DNA of 64,000 nucleotides from an uncultured Chlorobiota bacterium (GCA_900696645.1 CAADGV010000023.1:62001-126000); one strand, 5' to 3'; counted from the first letter of the stretch, positions 32,429 to 41,662 are shown. Notes: generated by a model not told the origin, from the letters alone. Made by a program: numbers and translations.

Positions 32429-33871
32429 ATGTCCGAACAACAAATTGTAGAGCCAAGATTGCTTCGCGGCTTTCGAGACTATCTTCCCGCGCAAATGAAT
32501 GCGCGGCTGAGGATGATCGCCGCGATCCGGAATGTGTATGAACGATACGGATTTCAACCTCTCGACACGCCGGCTCAGGAATATCGCGTCACGCTGATGG
32601 GCTACGGCGAGGAAAACACGAAGCAGATATTCGCTTTTCAGAACCCGGAAGAAGAAGACGTTGCCCTTCGCTTTGATCTCACCGTTCCGCTTGCCCGCGT
32701 TGTAGCACAATATCCCGATCTCGTGTTGCCGTTTCGCCGCTACCAGGTCGCGCCGGTGTGGCGTGCCGACAAGCCGGACCCGGGACGGTTTCGTGAGTTC
32801 ATCCAATTTGATCTGGATGCAGTAGGCACGTCATCGCTTGCAGCAGACGCAGAGATTCTCTGTGCAATGCATGATACGTTGAAGGCATTAGGCATCGAAC
32901 GCTTTAAGGTCAGATTCAGTGACAGAAAAGTGCTGAATAGCTTGTTGGACTTTGCAGGAATCTCTCACGATTCTGCGCACAGCGTCTTCCGCATTCTCGA
33001 TAAGTTGGAGAAAATCGGGATTGATGGTGTCTCCGCAGAATTGACGGAGGGGAGGATTGACGCGTCGGGAGACAAGATTCCCGGATTGGGATTGAACAAC
33101 AATCAGGTTGAGCGAATCAAGGAGTTCATTGCAGTCCCGAAAGGAAAGCGGCGTGAAGTTCTTTCCTCGCTCGAATCACTATTTACGAAAGTAGAGTCGG
33201 CGAAAGAAGCGGTTGAAGAATTGCGTTTTGTCTGTAACTCGCTTGATGCTCTTTCCATCTCTGAAGATCACGTGCAGCTTGATCTCAGTATTGCCCGGGG
33301 ACTTGACTACTACACAGGCCCCGTTTTTGAAGCGAGCCTTGACGATGCACCTGAGTTCGGCTCGGTATTCGGGGGCGGACGGTATGACGGATTGGTAGAA
33401 AGATTCCTCGGAAGAAAAATCCCCGCAGTCGGCGCCTCGATCGGTGTTGACCGGCTTTTTGCCGCAATGGAAATGCTCGGCTTGCACCGGCTTGCGCCGT
33501 CAACGGCGAAAGTCATTGTTACGGTGATGGAGCCATCACGTCTTTCTGCGTATCAGAAGCTGACACGAGAATTGCGCGAAGCAGGCATCAACACGGAAAT
33601 GTATTTGGGAGAAGAAAAGACACTCGGCAAACAATTACAATATGCCAACCGCCAGCAAATTCCTCTTGCCGTCATCATCGGCAGCGATGAGTTTGCGAAG
33701 GGTGAGGTGACAATCAAAAATCTGAAACTCGGCGGCGAGTTGCAGGATAAGAAGAAAACCGCTCAAGGCAAGGAACGCGAGGAATGGCTGAAACTTTCCC
33801 GGACAGTGCAGGTTACAGTTCCGTTAGCCGAAACAACACATCAAATTAAAAAAACACTCGAAACAATCTGA
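32429..33871 (+). CDS. hisS: Histidyl-tRNA synthetase, alphaproteobacterial/eukaryote-like type
   Basis: A 480-residue class II synthetase. Motif 1 region LRGFRDYLP; motif 2 RRYQVAPVWRADKPDPGRFR; His-specific motifs ARGLDYYTGPVFE and GGGRYDGLVERF, then motif 3 GASIGVDRL. Where the common bacterial enzyme has RPEGT and RHERPQKGRYRQF, this one has RFDLTVPLAR and the KPDPGRFREFIQFD variant, as in alphaproteobacterial and eukaryotic enzymes. The anticodon-binding domain is C-terminal (about 360-480). The encoded tRNA-His in this window also lacks G-1:C73, which fits. Confidence 0.93.
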   Translation: MSEQQIVEPRLLRGFRDYLPAQMNARLRMIAAIRNVYERYGFQPLDTPAQEYRVTLMGYGEENTKQIFAFQNPEEEDVALRFDLTVPLARVVAQYPDLVLPFRRYQVAPVWRADKPDPGRFREFIQFDLDAVGTSSLAADAEILCAMHDTLKALGIERFKVRFSDRKVLNSLLDFAGISHDSAHSVFRILDKLEKIGIDGVSAELTEGRIDASGDKIPGLGLNNNQVERIKEFIAVPKGKRREVLSSLESLFTKVESAKEAVEELRFVCNSLDALSISEDHVQLDLSIARGLDYYTGPVFEASLDDAPEFGSVFGGGRYDGLVERFLGRKIPAVGASIGVDRLFAAMEMLGLHRLAPSTAKVIVTVMEPSRLSAYQKLTRELREAGINTEMYLGEEKTLGKQLQYANRQQIPLAVIIGSDEFAKGEVTIKNLKLGGELQDKKKTAQGKEREEWLKLSRTVQVTVPLAETTHQIKKTLETI

Positions 33872-33888
33872 AACAACTGAACACGAGC

Positions 33889-33927
33889 CATCAGGGCGGA
33901 TTGTTCAACCTGCCCTGATGATTTTGT
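33889..33927 (+). terminator. Intrinsic terminator after hisS
   Basis: CATCAGGGC (33889-33897) pairs perfectly with GCCCTGATG (33912-33920), extended inward by GG/CC across a bulged T. ATTTTGTT follows. It ends about 20 bp before the next ATG, so part of the downstream expression may come from readthrough. Confidence 0.7.
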
Positions 33928-33945
33928 TAATGAAAGGACTGAAGC

Positions 33946-35469
33946 ATGTCAATAGTATTAGATGGTTCATCACTCACAATTGAAAAACTGGTTCGTATCG
34001 CACGACACGGAGAAAAAGTCGAACTTGCCCCTGCCGCGCTCGAACGAATCAAAGTCTGCCGCGCAATGCTTGAAGATAAGCTGCGGGCTAAAGAAGTCAT
34101 GTACGGCACTAACACGGGCATCGGCGAGTTTTCTGAAATTGTCTTGAATGACGAACAGGTTCGCGACTTTCAACGCTATCTGATCTATAACCACGCTGCG
34201 GGAATCGGAGACCCTGCACCAATTGAGCATATCCGCGCAGCGATGGCAAGCCGCATCAATGTGCATGCGCATGGGAACTCCGCGTGCAGGCCGGAGATTA
34301 CCATGACATATGTCGAGATGCTGAACAAAGGTGTGACACCCGTTGTGTGCCAGAAAGGATCGGTGGGTGCATGTGGCGATCTTGCCCCAATGGCACAAGC
34401 CGCATTGTTGCTTATGGGAGAAGGTGAGGCGTTCTATAACGGCGAGCGACTTCCGGGTCGTGTTGCGATGGAACGGGCGGGAATTCCTGTTCCGGGTCTT
34501 CATGCGCGTGACGGGTTGGCGGCGATAAACGGCTCAAATTTGCTTACCGCGATGAGCGCCGTTCATTTGTATGATATCAACCGATGGTTGAAGCAGGCGG
34601 AGATTGCGGCGGCAATGACGCTTGAGGCCTTGTTCGCCAATCTGAAACCGTATGATACGAGATTGCATGAGTTGCGCGGTTTCCCCGGCGCCGTCCGGAC
34701 TGCAAAAGCGATCATGCGCTGTATTCAGGGAAGCGACCTCACAACGGGTAAGATGAAAACCAAAGTCCAGGATGCATACTCTATGCGATCGACTCCGCAA
34801 GTGATCGGTGCAGCGCATGACGCCGTAGCGTGGGCAACGAAGCAAGTCGAAACCGAACTCAACGGCGTTGCAGACAATCCCATTTTCATTCCCGACGCGA
34901 AGCTTACTCTGACCGGAGCAAATTTTCAGGGGTCGCCCGTCTCGTTGCCGATGGATATGATTGGTGCAGCCGTGACGATGGTGTGTGTCCTTTCGGAGCG
35001 CAGACTGAATCGTCTGACAAATCCCGCCCTTAGCGTCGGGCTTCCTGCATTTTTGACCAAGGATCCGGGGTTCTTTTCGGGATTGATGTTGAGTCAGTAC
35101 ACGGCGGATACACTCATTACCGAGCAACGCATTCTCTCCGCTCCGGCATCGATTCTTTCTATTCCCGCGGCAGCAGATCAGGAGGATTTTGTTTCGATGG
35201 GAATGAACACTGCAATAAAGAATGGTCAGATTCTCGAGAACGCTTACGGAGTTGTCGGAATCGAATTCATGGCGGCGGCTCAAGCAATCGAGTTCCGTCA
35301 GTTTACACCGGGACTTGGCGTAAGAACGGCGAAAGATGTGATTCGCAATCATGTGAATCGTCTCGAAGAGGATCGCCCGCTCTTTCCTGATCACAACGCG
35401 ATGCAGACGCTTGTCAAGTCGTGCGAGATACTGGAAGCCGTAGAGAATACTGTAGGAAGTCTGCAGTAA
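33946..35469 (+). CDS. HAL/PAL-family aromatic amino acid ammonia-lyase with Cys in the MIO triad
   Basis: A 507-residue member of the histidine/phenylalanine ammonia-lyase family. Active-site landmarks: Tyr53 in VMYGTNTGIG, His83 in NHAAGIG, Asn195-region NGSNLLT, Tyr/Arg in VQDAYSMRSTPQV and SERRLNRLTNPALS, Glu in ADQEDFVSM. The cofactor MIO normally forms from Ala-Ser-Gly; here the tripeptide is A142-C143-G144 in GSVGACGDLAP (Cys codon 34372-34374). QEDF replaces QEDH of histidases, so the substrate may not be histidine. AAAGGA precedes the ATG; no other hut genes are present. Confidence 0.88.
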   Translation: MSIVLDGSSLTIEKLVRIARHGEKVELAPAALERIKVCRAMLEDKLRAKEVMYGTNTGIGEFSEIVLNDEQVRDFQRYLIYNHAAGIGDPAPIEHIRAAMASRINVHAHGNSACRPEITMTYVEMLNKGVTPVVCQKGSVGACGDLAPMAQAALLLMGEGEAFYNGERLPGRVAMERAGIPVPGLHARDGLAAINGSNLLTAMSAVHLYDINRWLKQAEIAAAMTLEALFANLKPYDTRLHELRGFPGAVRTAKAIMRCIQGSDLTTGKMKTKVQDAYSMRSTPQVIGAAHDAVAWATKQVETELNGVADNPIFIPDAKLTLTGANFQGSPVSLPMDMIGAAVTMVCVLSERRLNRLTNPALSVGLPAFLTKDPGFFSGLMLSQYTADTLITEQRILSAPASILSIPAAADQEDFVSMGMNTAIKNGQILENAYGVVGIEFMAAAQAIEFRQFTPGLGVRTAKDVIRNHVNRLEEDRPLFPDHNAMQTLVKSCEILEAVENTVGSLQ

Positions 35470-35601
35470 GCTTCTGCGTTTAGTTCTCAACTAATCGAAG
35501 ATTGTGTTGCATCGTTAGCGCATCTTGAATTCTCTTCCGAAGATCTCTCACGGATTGCCCATGTGATATTCCCCTATTCCTTCACATCTACGGAGCCTCT
35601 C

Positions 35602-36165
35602 ATGGCAAAAAAATCCCTGGTCAAAGTGCCAACCATCGGCGAGCGGATTCTCACAATTCGTGGCCAGCGCGTAATGCTGGATCGTGACCTTGCCGAGTTG
35701 TACGGCGTCGAAACCAAATATCTGAACCGTCAAGTGAAACGGAATCGGAAACGTTTTCCGACGCAATTTGTGTTTCAGCTTTCCCGAAAAGAGACCAAGG
35801 AACTGGTGACAAATTGGCACCGGTTCGAGCCGCTGAAGCATTCGTCGACGATGCCGTACGTGTTCACCGAACACGGCGTTGCGATGCTTGCGTCGGTGCT
35901 CAATAGTGCAAGGGCGGTCGAAATCAGCATTTTCATCGTGCAAACATTCGTGAAGTTGAGAAAGATGATGCACTCGCACAAGGAATTGTCAGCGCAGCTT
36001 TCGCTGCTCAAGATGCGGGTAGATCGTCATGATGAAGAACTTCACAGCATTGTTGAAGCAATTCAACAACTCATTACCCCTCCCGATCCTCCCCCGAAAC
36101 GGCGAATCGGGTTTGGTGTTGAAGAACCCAAAGCGGAATATAAAGTCTCGAGAAAAGCTACATAA
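35602..36165 (+). CDS. ORF6N-domain DNA-binding protein
   Basis: A 187-residue protein. The N-terminal ORF6N domain (about 10-95) has the pattern ILTIRGQRVMLDRDLAELYG, KYLNRQVKRN, RFPTQFVFQLS and TEHGVAMLASVLNS. A coiled C-terminus (about 110-165) with heptad-like KMRVDRHDEELHSIVEAIQQ and a basic tail follow. ORF6N proteins are common in phages and mobile elements but also stand alone in Bacteroidota. No phage genes flank it. I chose the ATG at 35602 rather than one at 35563. Confidence 0.85.
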   Translation: MAKKSLVKVPTIGERILTIRGQRVMLDRDLAELYGVETKYLNRQVKRNRKRFPTQFVFQLSRKETKELVTNWHRFEPLKHSSTMPYVFTEHGVAMLASVLNSARAVEISIFIVQTFVKLRKMMHSHKELSAQLSLLKMRVDRHDEELHSIVEAIQQLITPPDPPPKRRIGFGVEEPKAEYKVSRKAT

Positions 36166-36282
36166 CAATTCGGTCGGCCTGATTGCGGAGACTATGATAT
36201 GAGAGCAATCACAAGGTTTTTGGTTTGCGTGGTGACAGTTCCGGTTTGTCAGGCATTTTCCCGGTTCAACGAAGGTGGACTC

Positions 36283-36660
36283 ATGCAACATCCCAATTCA
36301 GAATTCCAGGCTACGCTTGATGCGGTTCGCCGGTTCAATGATGCATTCAATCGCCATGATGTTGACGGAGTGATGGCATTGATGACAGATGATTGCGTGT
36401 TTGAGAACACCAATCCGCCGCCCGACGGCGCAACATATCGGGGACAGGACGAAGTCCGTGCCGTGTGGGAGAAGTTCTTTGCAGCGAATCCTGATGCAGT
36501 ATTTGAGGTTGAAGAGATGTTCGATTCAGGCGATCGATGCGTTGTCAGGTGGATATACAGGAAAACGAAAGAAGGAAAACCGTGGCATCTCCGGGGAGTC
36601 GATATTTTCGAAGTGCGGGATGGCAAGATTGCCGGGAAACGTTCGTACGTAAAGGGGTAA
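36283..36660 (+). CDS. SnoaL-like/NTF2-family protein
   Basis: About 125 residues with an NTF2-like fold: helical start (FQATLDAVRRFNDAFNRHDV), DGVMALMTDDCVFENTNPP, then RGVDIFEVRDGKIAGKRSYV at the end. These small proteins act as polyketide cyclases, isomerases or ligand-binding domains; no residue pattern fixes the role. I chose the ATG at 36283, with GAAGGTGG upstream; an ATG at 36199 would add a hydrophobic, signal-like stretch and cannot be excluded. The pabB-pabC gene follows after 1 bp. Confidence 0.75.
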   Translation: MQHPNSEFQATLDAVRRFNDAFNRHDVDGVMALMTDDCVFENTNPPPDGATYRGQDEVRAVWEKFFAANPDAVFEVEEMFDSGDRCVVRWIYRKTKEGKPWHLRGVDIFEVRDGKIAGKRSYVKG

Positions 36661-36661
36661 G

Positions 36662-38392
36662 ATGATCAACGTTATCATCGTTGATTCGGCTTCGGGTGAA
36701 TGGAGGCAATTCACTGAACCGAAAGAAATCGTTGTTGTGCATGACATACGCGGGATTATTCCTTCGTTGAGGAACGTTGAACATCGCGTCAACAATGAAC
36801 AATTGTACGCGGCAGGATTCATCAGTTATGAGGCATCTCCGGCATTTGACAAGGCACTGCGTGTGCGACTTCACGATTACGCCTTCCCGCTCATGTGGTT
36901 CGGATTGTTTGAAAAATCGGCCGTCATCCGGTTGCAGGGAGCGGGCCTGTGTCCCCGACTCGAATGGAGGCCGACGATCTCCCGCCAATCGTACAACGAT
37001 GCCATCGCGCTCATCAAGAATCATATCGCCGCAGGCGATACGTACCAGGTGAACTTCAGTTTTCGGATGACGGCTTCATGTGATGCAGCCCCGTATGATC
37101 TCTTCCTGCAACTCACACGAGCACAGCCTTCTCGTAATGCAGCATTTATCGAGACGGACGACTTTGCAATCTGCTCTGCATCGCCGGAACTCTTCTTTTC
37201 GATCGATGGCGAGAATGTCCTCGCCCGACCGATGAAGGGAACAGCTCCTCGATGTCCCACACTCAAGCACGACACATCACAAGCAGAATTCCTGCGATCA
37301 TCCGAAAAGAACCGTGCCGAGAATGTGATGATCGTTGATATGATGCGGAACGACATCGGCCGTATCGCTAAAGTCGGCACGGTCGAAGTGCCCTCGCTCT
37401 TTGACGTGGAGAAGTACCCGACCGTCTGGCAAATGACGTCGGCAGTTGCTGCGAAGTCAAGCGCTTCAATCCTCGAAATCCTGGAGGCGCTGTTTCCGTG
37501 CGCCTCGGTTACCGGTGCCCCGAAGGCCAGCACGATGGGAATTATTGCTGAACTTGAATCTACACCCAGGAAGATCTACACAGGCGCAATCGGCTTCATT
37601 GCGCCGGATCGCAAAGCACAGTTCAATGTCGCAATTAGAACTGTTCTTATTGACAAACGATCAAAGGTTGCCGAATACGGTGTCGGAGGAGGGGTTGTAT
37701 GGGATTCAACACCCGAAGGTGAGTATGATGAATGCCTGACGAAGGCGCGGATTCTCACCGAGGTTCGCCCGCAGTTCAATTTGTTTGAGACCCTCTTGTA
37801 CACGAACGAGGATGGTTATTTTTTGCTGGATGAACATCTTACCCGCCTCAGGAATTCGTGCGAGTATTTCGGGCTTGCGTTTGACAAGAACGTTGTACTG
37901 AAGATCTTGCACAAAGCAGAGCAGCAGTTCTCACACGGTTCGTTCCGTGTAAAGGTGGAACTGCATCCCAACGGGCTCCCCGCGCTTGAAACGAAACCGA
38001 TTGATGCCGCAGTGCTGAGCATACCGGTTCGTGTACGTCTTGCGTCTGCTCCGGTTGACTCGAACAATCTCTTTCTCTATCATAAAACTACTAATCGCAC
38101 AATGTACGACGATGCGCTTGCTTCCGTTTCCGATTGCGACGATGTGATTCTCTGGAATGAACGCGGCGAGATTACCGAATCAACCATCGCGAATGTAGTT
38201 GTTGAAATCGACGGGGAGTTGGTTACGCCGCCGGTTGAATGCGGGTTGCTGGCGGGAACGTATCGTGCACAGTTGTTGTACGAAGGCAAGATCAAAGAAC
38301 GCATAATCGCCAAAGATGAATTCATGAACGCAAAACGGGCATTCCTCATCAACTCGGTCCGTAAATGGCGCGAACTAAGGATTGTGACGTAG
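36662..38392 (+). CDS. Aminodeoxychorismate synthase component I - lyase fusion (PabB-PabC)
   Basis: A 576-residue bifunctional folate-pathway enzyme. The PabB-type chorismate-binding domain (about 1-355) has NFSFRMTA, ASPELFFS, RPMKGTAPR, NRAENVMIVDMMRNDIGR and ASVTGAPKASTM. The aminodeoxychorismate lyase domain (about 360-576) of the branched-chain aminotransferase fold has the PLP Lys in LYHKTTNRTMYD and EITESTIANVVVE. Together they would turn chorismate into 4-aminobenzoate; the glutaminase PabA is not in the window. It starts 1 bp after the previous stop. Confidence 0.92.
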   Translation: MINVIIVDSASGEWRQFTEPKEIVVVHDIRGIIPSLRNVEHRVNNEQLYAAGFISYEASPAFDKALRVRLHDYAFPLMWFGLFEKSAVIRLQGAGLCPRLEWRPTISRQSYNDAIALIKNHIAAGDTYQVNFSFRMTASCDAAPYDLFLQLTRAQPSRNAAFIETDDFAICSASPELFFSIDGENVLARPMKGTAPRCPTLKHDTSQAEFLRSSEKNRAENVMIVDMMRNDIGRIAKVGTVEVPSLFDVEKYPTVWQMTSAVAAKSSASILEILEALFPCASVTGAPKASTMGIIAELESTPRKIYTGAIGFIAPDRKAQFNVAIRTVLIDKRSKVAEYGVGGGVVWDSTPEGEYDECLTKARILTEVRPQFNLFETLLYTNEDGYFLLDEHLTRLRNSCEYFGLAFDKNVVLKILHKAEQQFSHGSFRVKVELHPNGLPALETKPIDAAVLSIPVRVRLASAPVDSNNLFLYHKTTNRTMYDDALASVSDCDDVILWNERGEITESTIANVVVEIDGELVTPPVECGLLAGTYRAQLLYEGKIKERIIAKDEFMNAKRAFLINSVRKWRELRIVT

Positions 38393-38393
38393 A

Positions 38394-38873
38394 ATGTCAG
38401 TATTCCTTTGGGTTGTTGCAGTTATCCTGGTTATTACCGGCATAGTCGGTGTCGTTGTTCCGGTTCTTCCCGGAACCTCGCTTGTTTTTGTCGGACTTCT
38501 CATTGCGGCTTGGGCGGATGGCTTCGTGAAAGTAAGCTGGTTCACGATAGGAATCCTGGGCTTACTTGCCGTAACGTCATTCGGAATAGATTTCTACCTG
38601 GCGAGTTTCGGCGTGAAAAGGTTCGGGGCAAGCAAACTGGCGATGTTTGGCGCAACAGCAGGCATGCTCGTTGGTATGTTCTTCGGGATTGTGGGACTGC
38701 TTGTGGGCCCGTTTGTCGGAGCATTCCTCGGCGAGTTGGTCATGAGGAAGGATCTCAAGCAAGCCGGTAAGGCCGGCGGGGGCGCATGGCTCGGACTTGC
38801 AATCGGCATAGCAGCCAAGATTGCGTTGGTGTTTACGATGATCGGGATTTTTGTTCTGGCATACATTTTCTGA
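38394..38873 (+). CDS. DUF456 family membrane protein
   Basis: A 159-residue hydrophobic protein with four to five predicted helices and glycine-rich segments: VVAVILVITGIVGVVVPVLPG at the N-terminus, then FGASKLAMFGATAGMLVGMF and GPFVGAFLGELVM. This pattern (PVLPG, then GAxxG repeats) is that of DUF456 (YqgC-like) proteins of unknown function. It starts 1 bp after pabB-pabC. Confidence 0.85.
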   Translation: MSVFLWVVAVILVITGIVGVVVPVLPGTSLVFVGLLIAAWADGFVKVSWFTIGILGLLAVTSFGIDFYLASFGVKRFGASKLAMFGATAGMLVGMFFGIVGLLVGPFVGAFLGELVMRKDLKQAGKAGGGAWLGLAIGIAAKIALVFTMIGIFVLAYIF

Positions 38874-38949
38874 GTTGATGATTTACCAGTCTTTGAACGA
38901 GTCAGAATTATGGTTTCTTTAAGAATGGCGAACGAAATGAGATATCGGA

Positions 38950-38978
38950 TTGTTACTTCAAGGCACAAACTCTAAACT
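38950..38978 (+). promoter_or_regulatory. Putative osmC-like gene promoter
   Basis: TTGTTA (38950-38955) and TAAACT (38973-38978) are 17 bp apart, 35 bp before the ATG of the OsmC-family gene. No operator was recognised. Confidence 0.4.
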
Positions 38979-39012
38979 TCACAATCATTTACGCAGAAAG
39001 GAAACACACATC

Positions 39013-39426
39013 ATGAAACGATCAGCAACAGCAGTATGGAACGGCTCCGGCAAAGAAGGCAAGGGTGTCGTTTCGGTGCAAAGCGGTTTCATCAAGAACC
39101 AGGCTTATACGTATGCCTCGCGCTTCGAAAATGCCGTCGGAACCAATCCCGAAGAACTGGTTGCAGCGGCACACGCCGGATGCTTCGCCATGAAGCTGAG
39201 TTTTGTTCTCGGTGCGGCAGGCTTCACACCGGACGCCCTCAACGTGACATGCACTGTGAACCTCGAACAGGGCGCAATCATTGAGAGTCATCTTGAATTG
39301 AAGGCAAAAGTTCCCAGTATTTCCGCGGAGAAATTTGCGGAATGCGCAAACGAAGCAAAGGCTACTTGCCCCATCTCGAAATCGTTGACTGCAAAAATCA
39401 CGCTTGATGCGAAGTTGGAAGGATGA
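39013..39426 (+). CDS. OsmC-family peroxiredoxin
   Basis: A 137-residue thiol peroxidase that reduces organic or fatty-acid hydroperoxides. The peroxidatic Cys is in [14 protein letters not shown] (about residue 57) and the resolving Cys in ATCPISKSL (about 120). Length and the [11 protein letters not shown]-terminus are typical of the OsmC/YhfA class. I chose the ATG at 39013; the earlier in-frame start lacks an RBS and lies in the promoter. Confidence 0.92.
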   Translation: MKRSATAVWNGSGKEGKGVVSVQSGFIKNQAYTYASRFENAVGTNPEELVAAAHAGCFAMKLSFVLGAAGFTPDALNVTCTVNLEQGAIIESHLELKAKVPSISAEKFAECANEAKATCPISKSLTAKITLDAKLEG

Positions 39427-39492
39427 AGAAACCATAACGGGGTTCGGGTGTCAAAGCCCGGTCCCCGATCAGCTTCCGGTGAATGAAGGAAC

Positions 39493-39855
39493 ATGATGGA
39501 GAAAGTCAATCTCAGCGAGAAATTCAGTCTGTTCAGCGAACACTGGCAGCCGAAGATTGTTGCGGAACTGAATGGGCAGGCCGTGAAGCTTGCAAAGGTG
39601 AAGGGTGAGTTCGTGTGGCATCATCACGATGCGGAAGACGAGTTGTTTTTCGTTGTGAAAGGGACCCTTACCATCAAGTTTCGCGACAAGGACATTGTGT
39701 TGAACGAGGGCGAAATGATAGTGGTGCCGAAGGGCGTTGAACACAAACCCGTTGCCGAAAACGAAGTATGGTTGATGTTGTTTGAGCCGATACAGACGTT
39801 GAATACGGGCAACGTGGAAAATGAACGGACAGTAGAAAGTCCCGAGAGGATATAG
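39493..39855 (+). CDS. Cupin-domain protein (metal-binding type)
   Basis: A 120-residue single cupin. Motif 1 is intact (FVWHHHDAEDELFFVVKGTL), giving two His and one Glu metal ligands. Motif 2 is VPKGVEHKPVAE. A metal-dependent dioxygenase, isomerase or storage role is possible; no specificity is visible. It lies 66 bp downstream of the OsmC-family gene with an AAGGAAC-type RBS (ATG at 39493 or 39496). Confidence 0.88.
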   Translation: MMEKVNLSEKFSLFSEHWQPKIVAELNGQAVKLAKVKGEFVWHHHDAEDELFFVVKGTLTIKFRDKDIVLNEGEMIVVPKGVEHKPVAENEVWLMLFEPIQTLNTGNVENERTVESPERI

Positions 39856-39914
39856 ATCCGTAAAGATATCATCGTATAATTCAGTTCCTCGAATATTCCG
39901 GGGAGAATTGAGAG

Positions 39915-40919
39915 ATGGAAGAGATTCGGCAAAACATTATTACGCGTGATTGGGTGATCATTTCCAAGACGCGTGCCGGAAGACCCAACGAATTTGCCGG
40001 AAAGAAAAAAGAGCGGCAAGTACTGCCTGCGTACGATTCCCGCTGCCCCTTCTGCGCGGGGAACGAGCACGAAACGCTGGATGAGTCCTTCGCCATTCGC
40101 GGCAACGATGGATGGAGAGTCCGTGTCGTCCCGAACAAATTTGCCGCTCTTTCACCTCATGGCCAGCGCAACCGCCGTGTTGCGGGAGTCTTTCGATCCA
40201 TGCCGGCAGTTGGCATTCAAGAGGTTGTCATCGAGCATCCGCGGCACGACACGACCTTGGCGCTGATGCCGGAGGCACATGTTGCAGATGTCATTCGTGC
40301 TTACCGGCAGCGCTATGAGCATGTCCGCAAGGATGAACGCATCGAAGCCATCATTATATTCAAAAATCATGGTGAAGCCGCAGGTACCAGCCTTCAGCAC
40401 CCGCACTCGCAGCTTGTCGCAACCCCTATTGTCCCGAACCAGTTTCGGGTCCGCATAGACGAATCGATCCGCTACTTTGATGATATGGGCGAATGCGTCT
40501 ATTGCCGGACGATTGCCGAGGAACTTGCCTCACGCGAGCGTGTGATTGAGGAAAACGAGCACTTTGTTGCGTTCATTCCTTATGCGGCCTTGTCTCCGTA
40601 TCATATGTGGATTTTCCCCAAACGGCATGCTTCCTCGTTTGATGATATCACTGATGCCGAGGTCATGAGTCTTGCGCCGATTCTCAAATCTGTTCTCGCT
40701 CGACTCTATGTTGCGCTCGACGACCCGGATTACAACTATTCAATTCGTTCTCTCCCGACGGCCGGGTTACGCACAGAATATTTCCACTGGTATGTCACTA
40801 TTATTCCGAGGATCACAAAGACCGCCGGGTTTGAGTTTGGAAGCGGAATGTTCATCAATACTTCTGTCCCTGAGGAAAGTGCTGCCGTGCTCCGCGATGT
40901 AGAGGTTGACCGGCTTTAA
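39915..40919 (+). CDS. galT: Galactose-1-phosphate uridylyltransferase
   Basis: A 334-residue HIT-superfamily enzyme exchanging UMP between UDP-glucose and galactose-1-phosphate (Leloir pathway). The active site is [15 protein letters not shown], with the nucleophilic His in HPHSQ. Zinc/iron ligands lie in CPFCAGNE and CVYCRTI, and [11 protein letters not shown] matches the C-terminal lobe. No galK or galE is adjacent, so a broader UTP-hexose or ADP-sugar role is possible. A perfect TATAAT occurs at 39875-39880 upstream, without a clear -35. Confidence 0.92.
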   Translation: MEEIRQNIITRDWVIISKTRAGRPNEFAGKKKERQVLPAYDSRCPFCAGNEHETLDESFAIRGNDGWRVRVVPNKFAALSPHGQRNRRVAGVFRSMPAVGIQEVVIEHPRHDTTLALMPEAHVADVIRAYRQRYEHVRKDERIEAIIIFKNHGEAAGTSLQHPHSQLVATPIVPNQFRVRIDESIRYFDDMGECVYCRTIAEELASRERVIEENEHFVAFIPYAALSPYHMWIFPKRHASSFDDITDAEVMSLAPILKSVLARLYVALDDPDYNYSIRSLPTAGLRTEYFHWYVTIIPRITKTAGFEFGSGMFINTSVPEESAAVLRDVEVDRL

Positions 40920-41017
40920 GTGCGAATCGGAACAATTGTACTTGTGCGAGAACCTTTTCGGTTCATTCGTTGTATTACTTGATGTGGAGAAATCAAAGAA
41001 AACAGGAGAAGATAGGA

Positions 41018-41530
41018 ATGACCGAACGCATTATTGTCCTTGGAGTTGTGATGGTGTTGGGAGTGGCCACACTCTACTCTGCCGGACCAAAACTCAAGAT
41101 ATACTCTCTGGAGAAGAAAGGGTACCTTATGCTTGACAAGGTTGTCAAATCCGACGAGGAGTGGAAGAAACAACTCACTCCTCTTCAATACGAAATTACT
41201 CGCAAGAAAGGAACGCAGCGTGCATTCACCTGCGAGTATTGGGACAACAAGGAGAAAGGATTATACAAGTGTGTCTGTTGCGACATTGATTTGTTCACTT
41301 CCGATGCAAAGTATCAGTCCAATACAGGCTGGCCGAGTTTCTGGAAGCCTGTTGCGGATGAGAATGTGAAAGAGGAACGTGATACCAGCCATGGTATGAT
41401 ACGCACCGAAATTCTCTGTGCACGGTGTGATGCACATCTCGGCCATGTATTTGACGATGGGCCGGAGCCGACGGGAAAGAGATACTGCCTCAATTCCGCT
41501 GCACTCAGATTCATCAAAAGCGGGAAATAG
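41018..41530 (+). CDS. msrB: Peptide-methionine (R)-S-oxide reductase, exported
   Basis: A 170-residue MsrB. Zinc ligands are in CVCCDIDLF and [13 protein letters not shown]; the catalytic Cys is in [12 protein letters not shown] hydrophobic N-terminal segment ([21 protein letters not shown]) indicates a signal peptide or anchor, so the enzyme repairs oxidised Met in periplasmic proteins. I chose the ATG at 41018, after AGGAGAAGATAGGA, over an upstream in-frame ATG. A strong terminator follows. Confidence 0.93.
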   Translation: MTERIIVLGVVMVLGVATLYSAGPKLKIYSLEKKGYLMLDKVVKSDEEWKKQLTPLQYEITRKKGTQRAFTCEYWDNKEKGLYKCVCCDIDLFTSDAKYQSNTGWPSFWKPVADENVKEERDTSHGMIRTEILCARCDAHLGHVFDDGPEPTGKRYCLNSAALRFIKSGK

Positions 41531-41565
41531 AACCTGAAATAATTGAAAAATAGTCTCGTTTCTTT

Positions 41566-41604
41566 GAACGCCACTCCGTATCTTGCGGGGTGGCGTTCGT
41601 TTTT
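41566..41604 (+). terminator. Intrinsic terminator after msrB
   Basis: A 13-bp stem, GAACGCCACTCCG (41566-41578) with CGGGGTGGCGTTC (41586-41598; one G-U pair), has a 7-nt loop and is followed by GTTTTT (41599-41604). Confidence 0.9.
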
Positions 41605-41662
41605 CCGATGGCTCAGGCGAGCGCAATTTCGCCACAATCACTTGTGCACTCACACCAATTGA

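Noticed and set aside
34534-35490. A 318-codon open frame on the minus strand
   Set aside because: Antisense to the ammonia-lyase gene; composition is rich in Arg, Cys and His, and there is no RBS.
35563-36165. ORF6N gene as evidence for a prophage
   Set aside because: No integrase, capsid or other phage genes and no attachment repeats are nearby.
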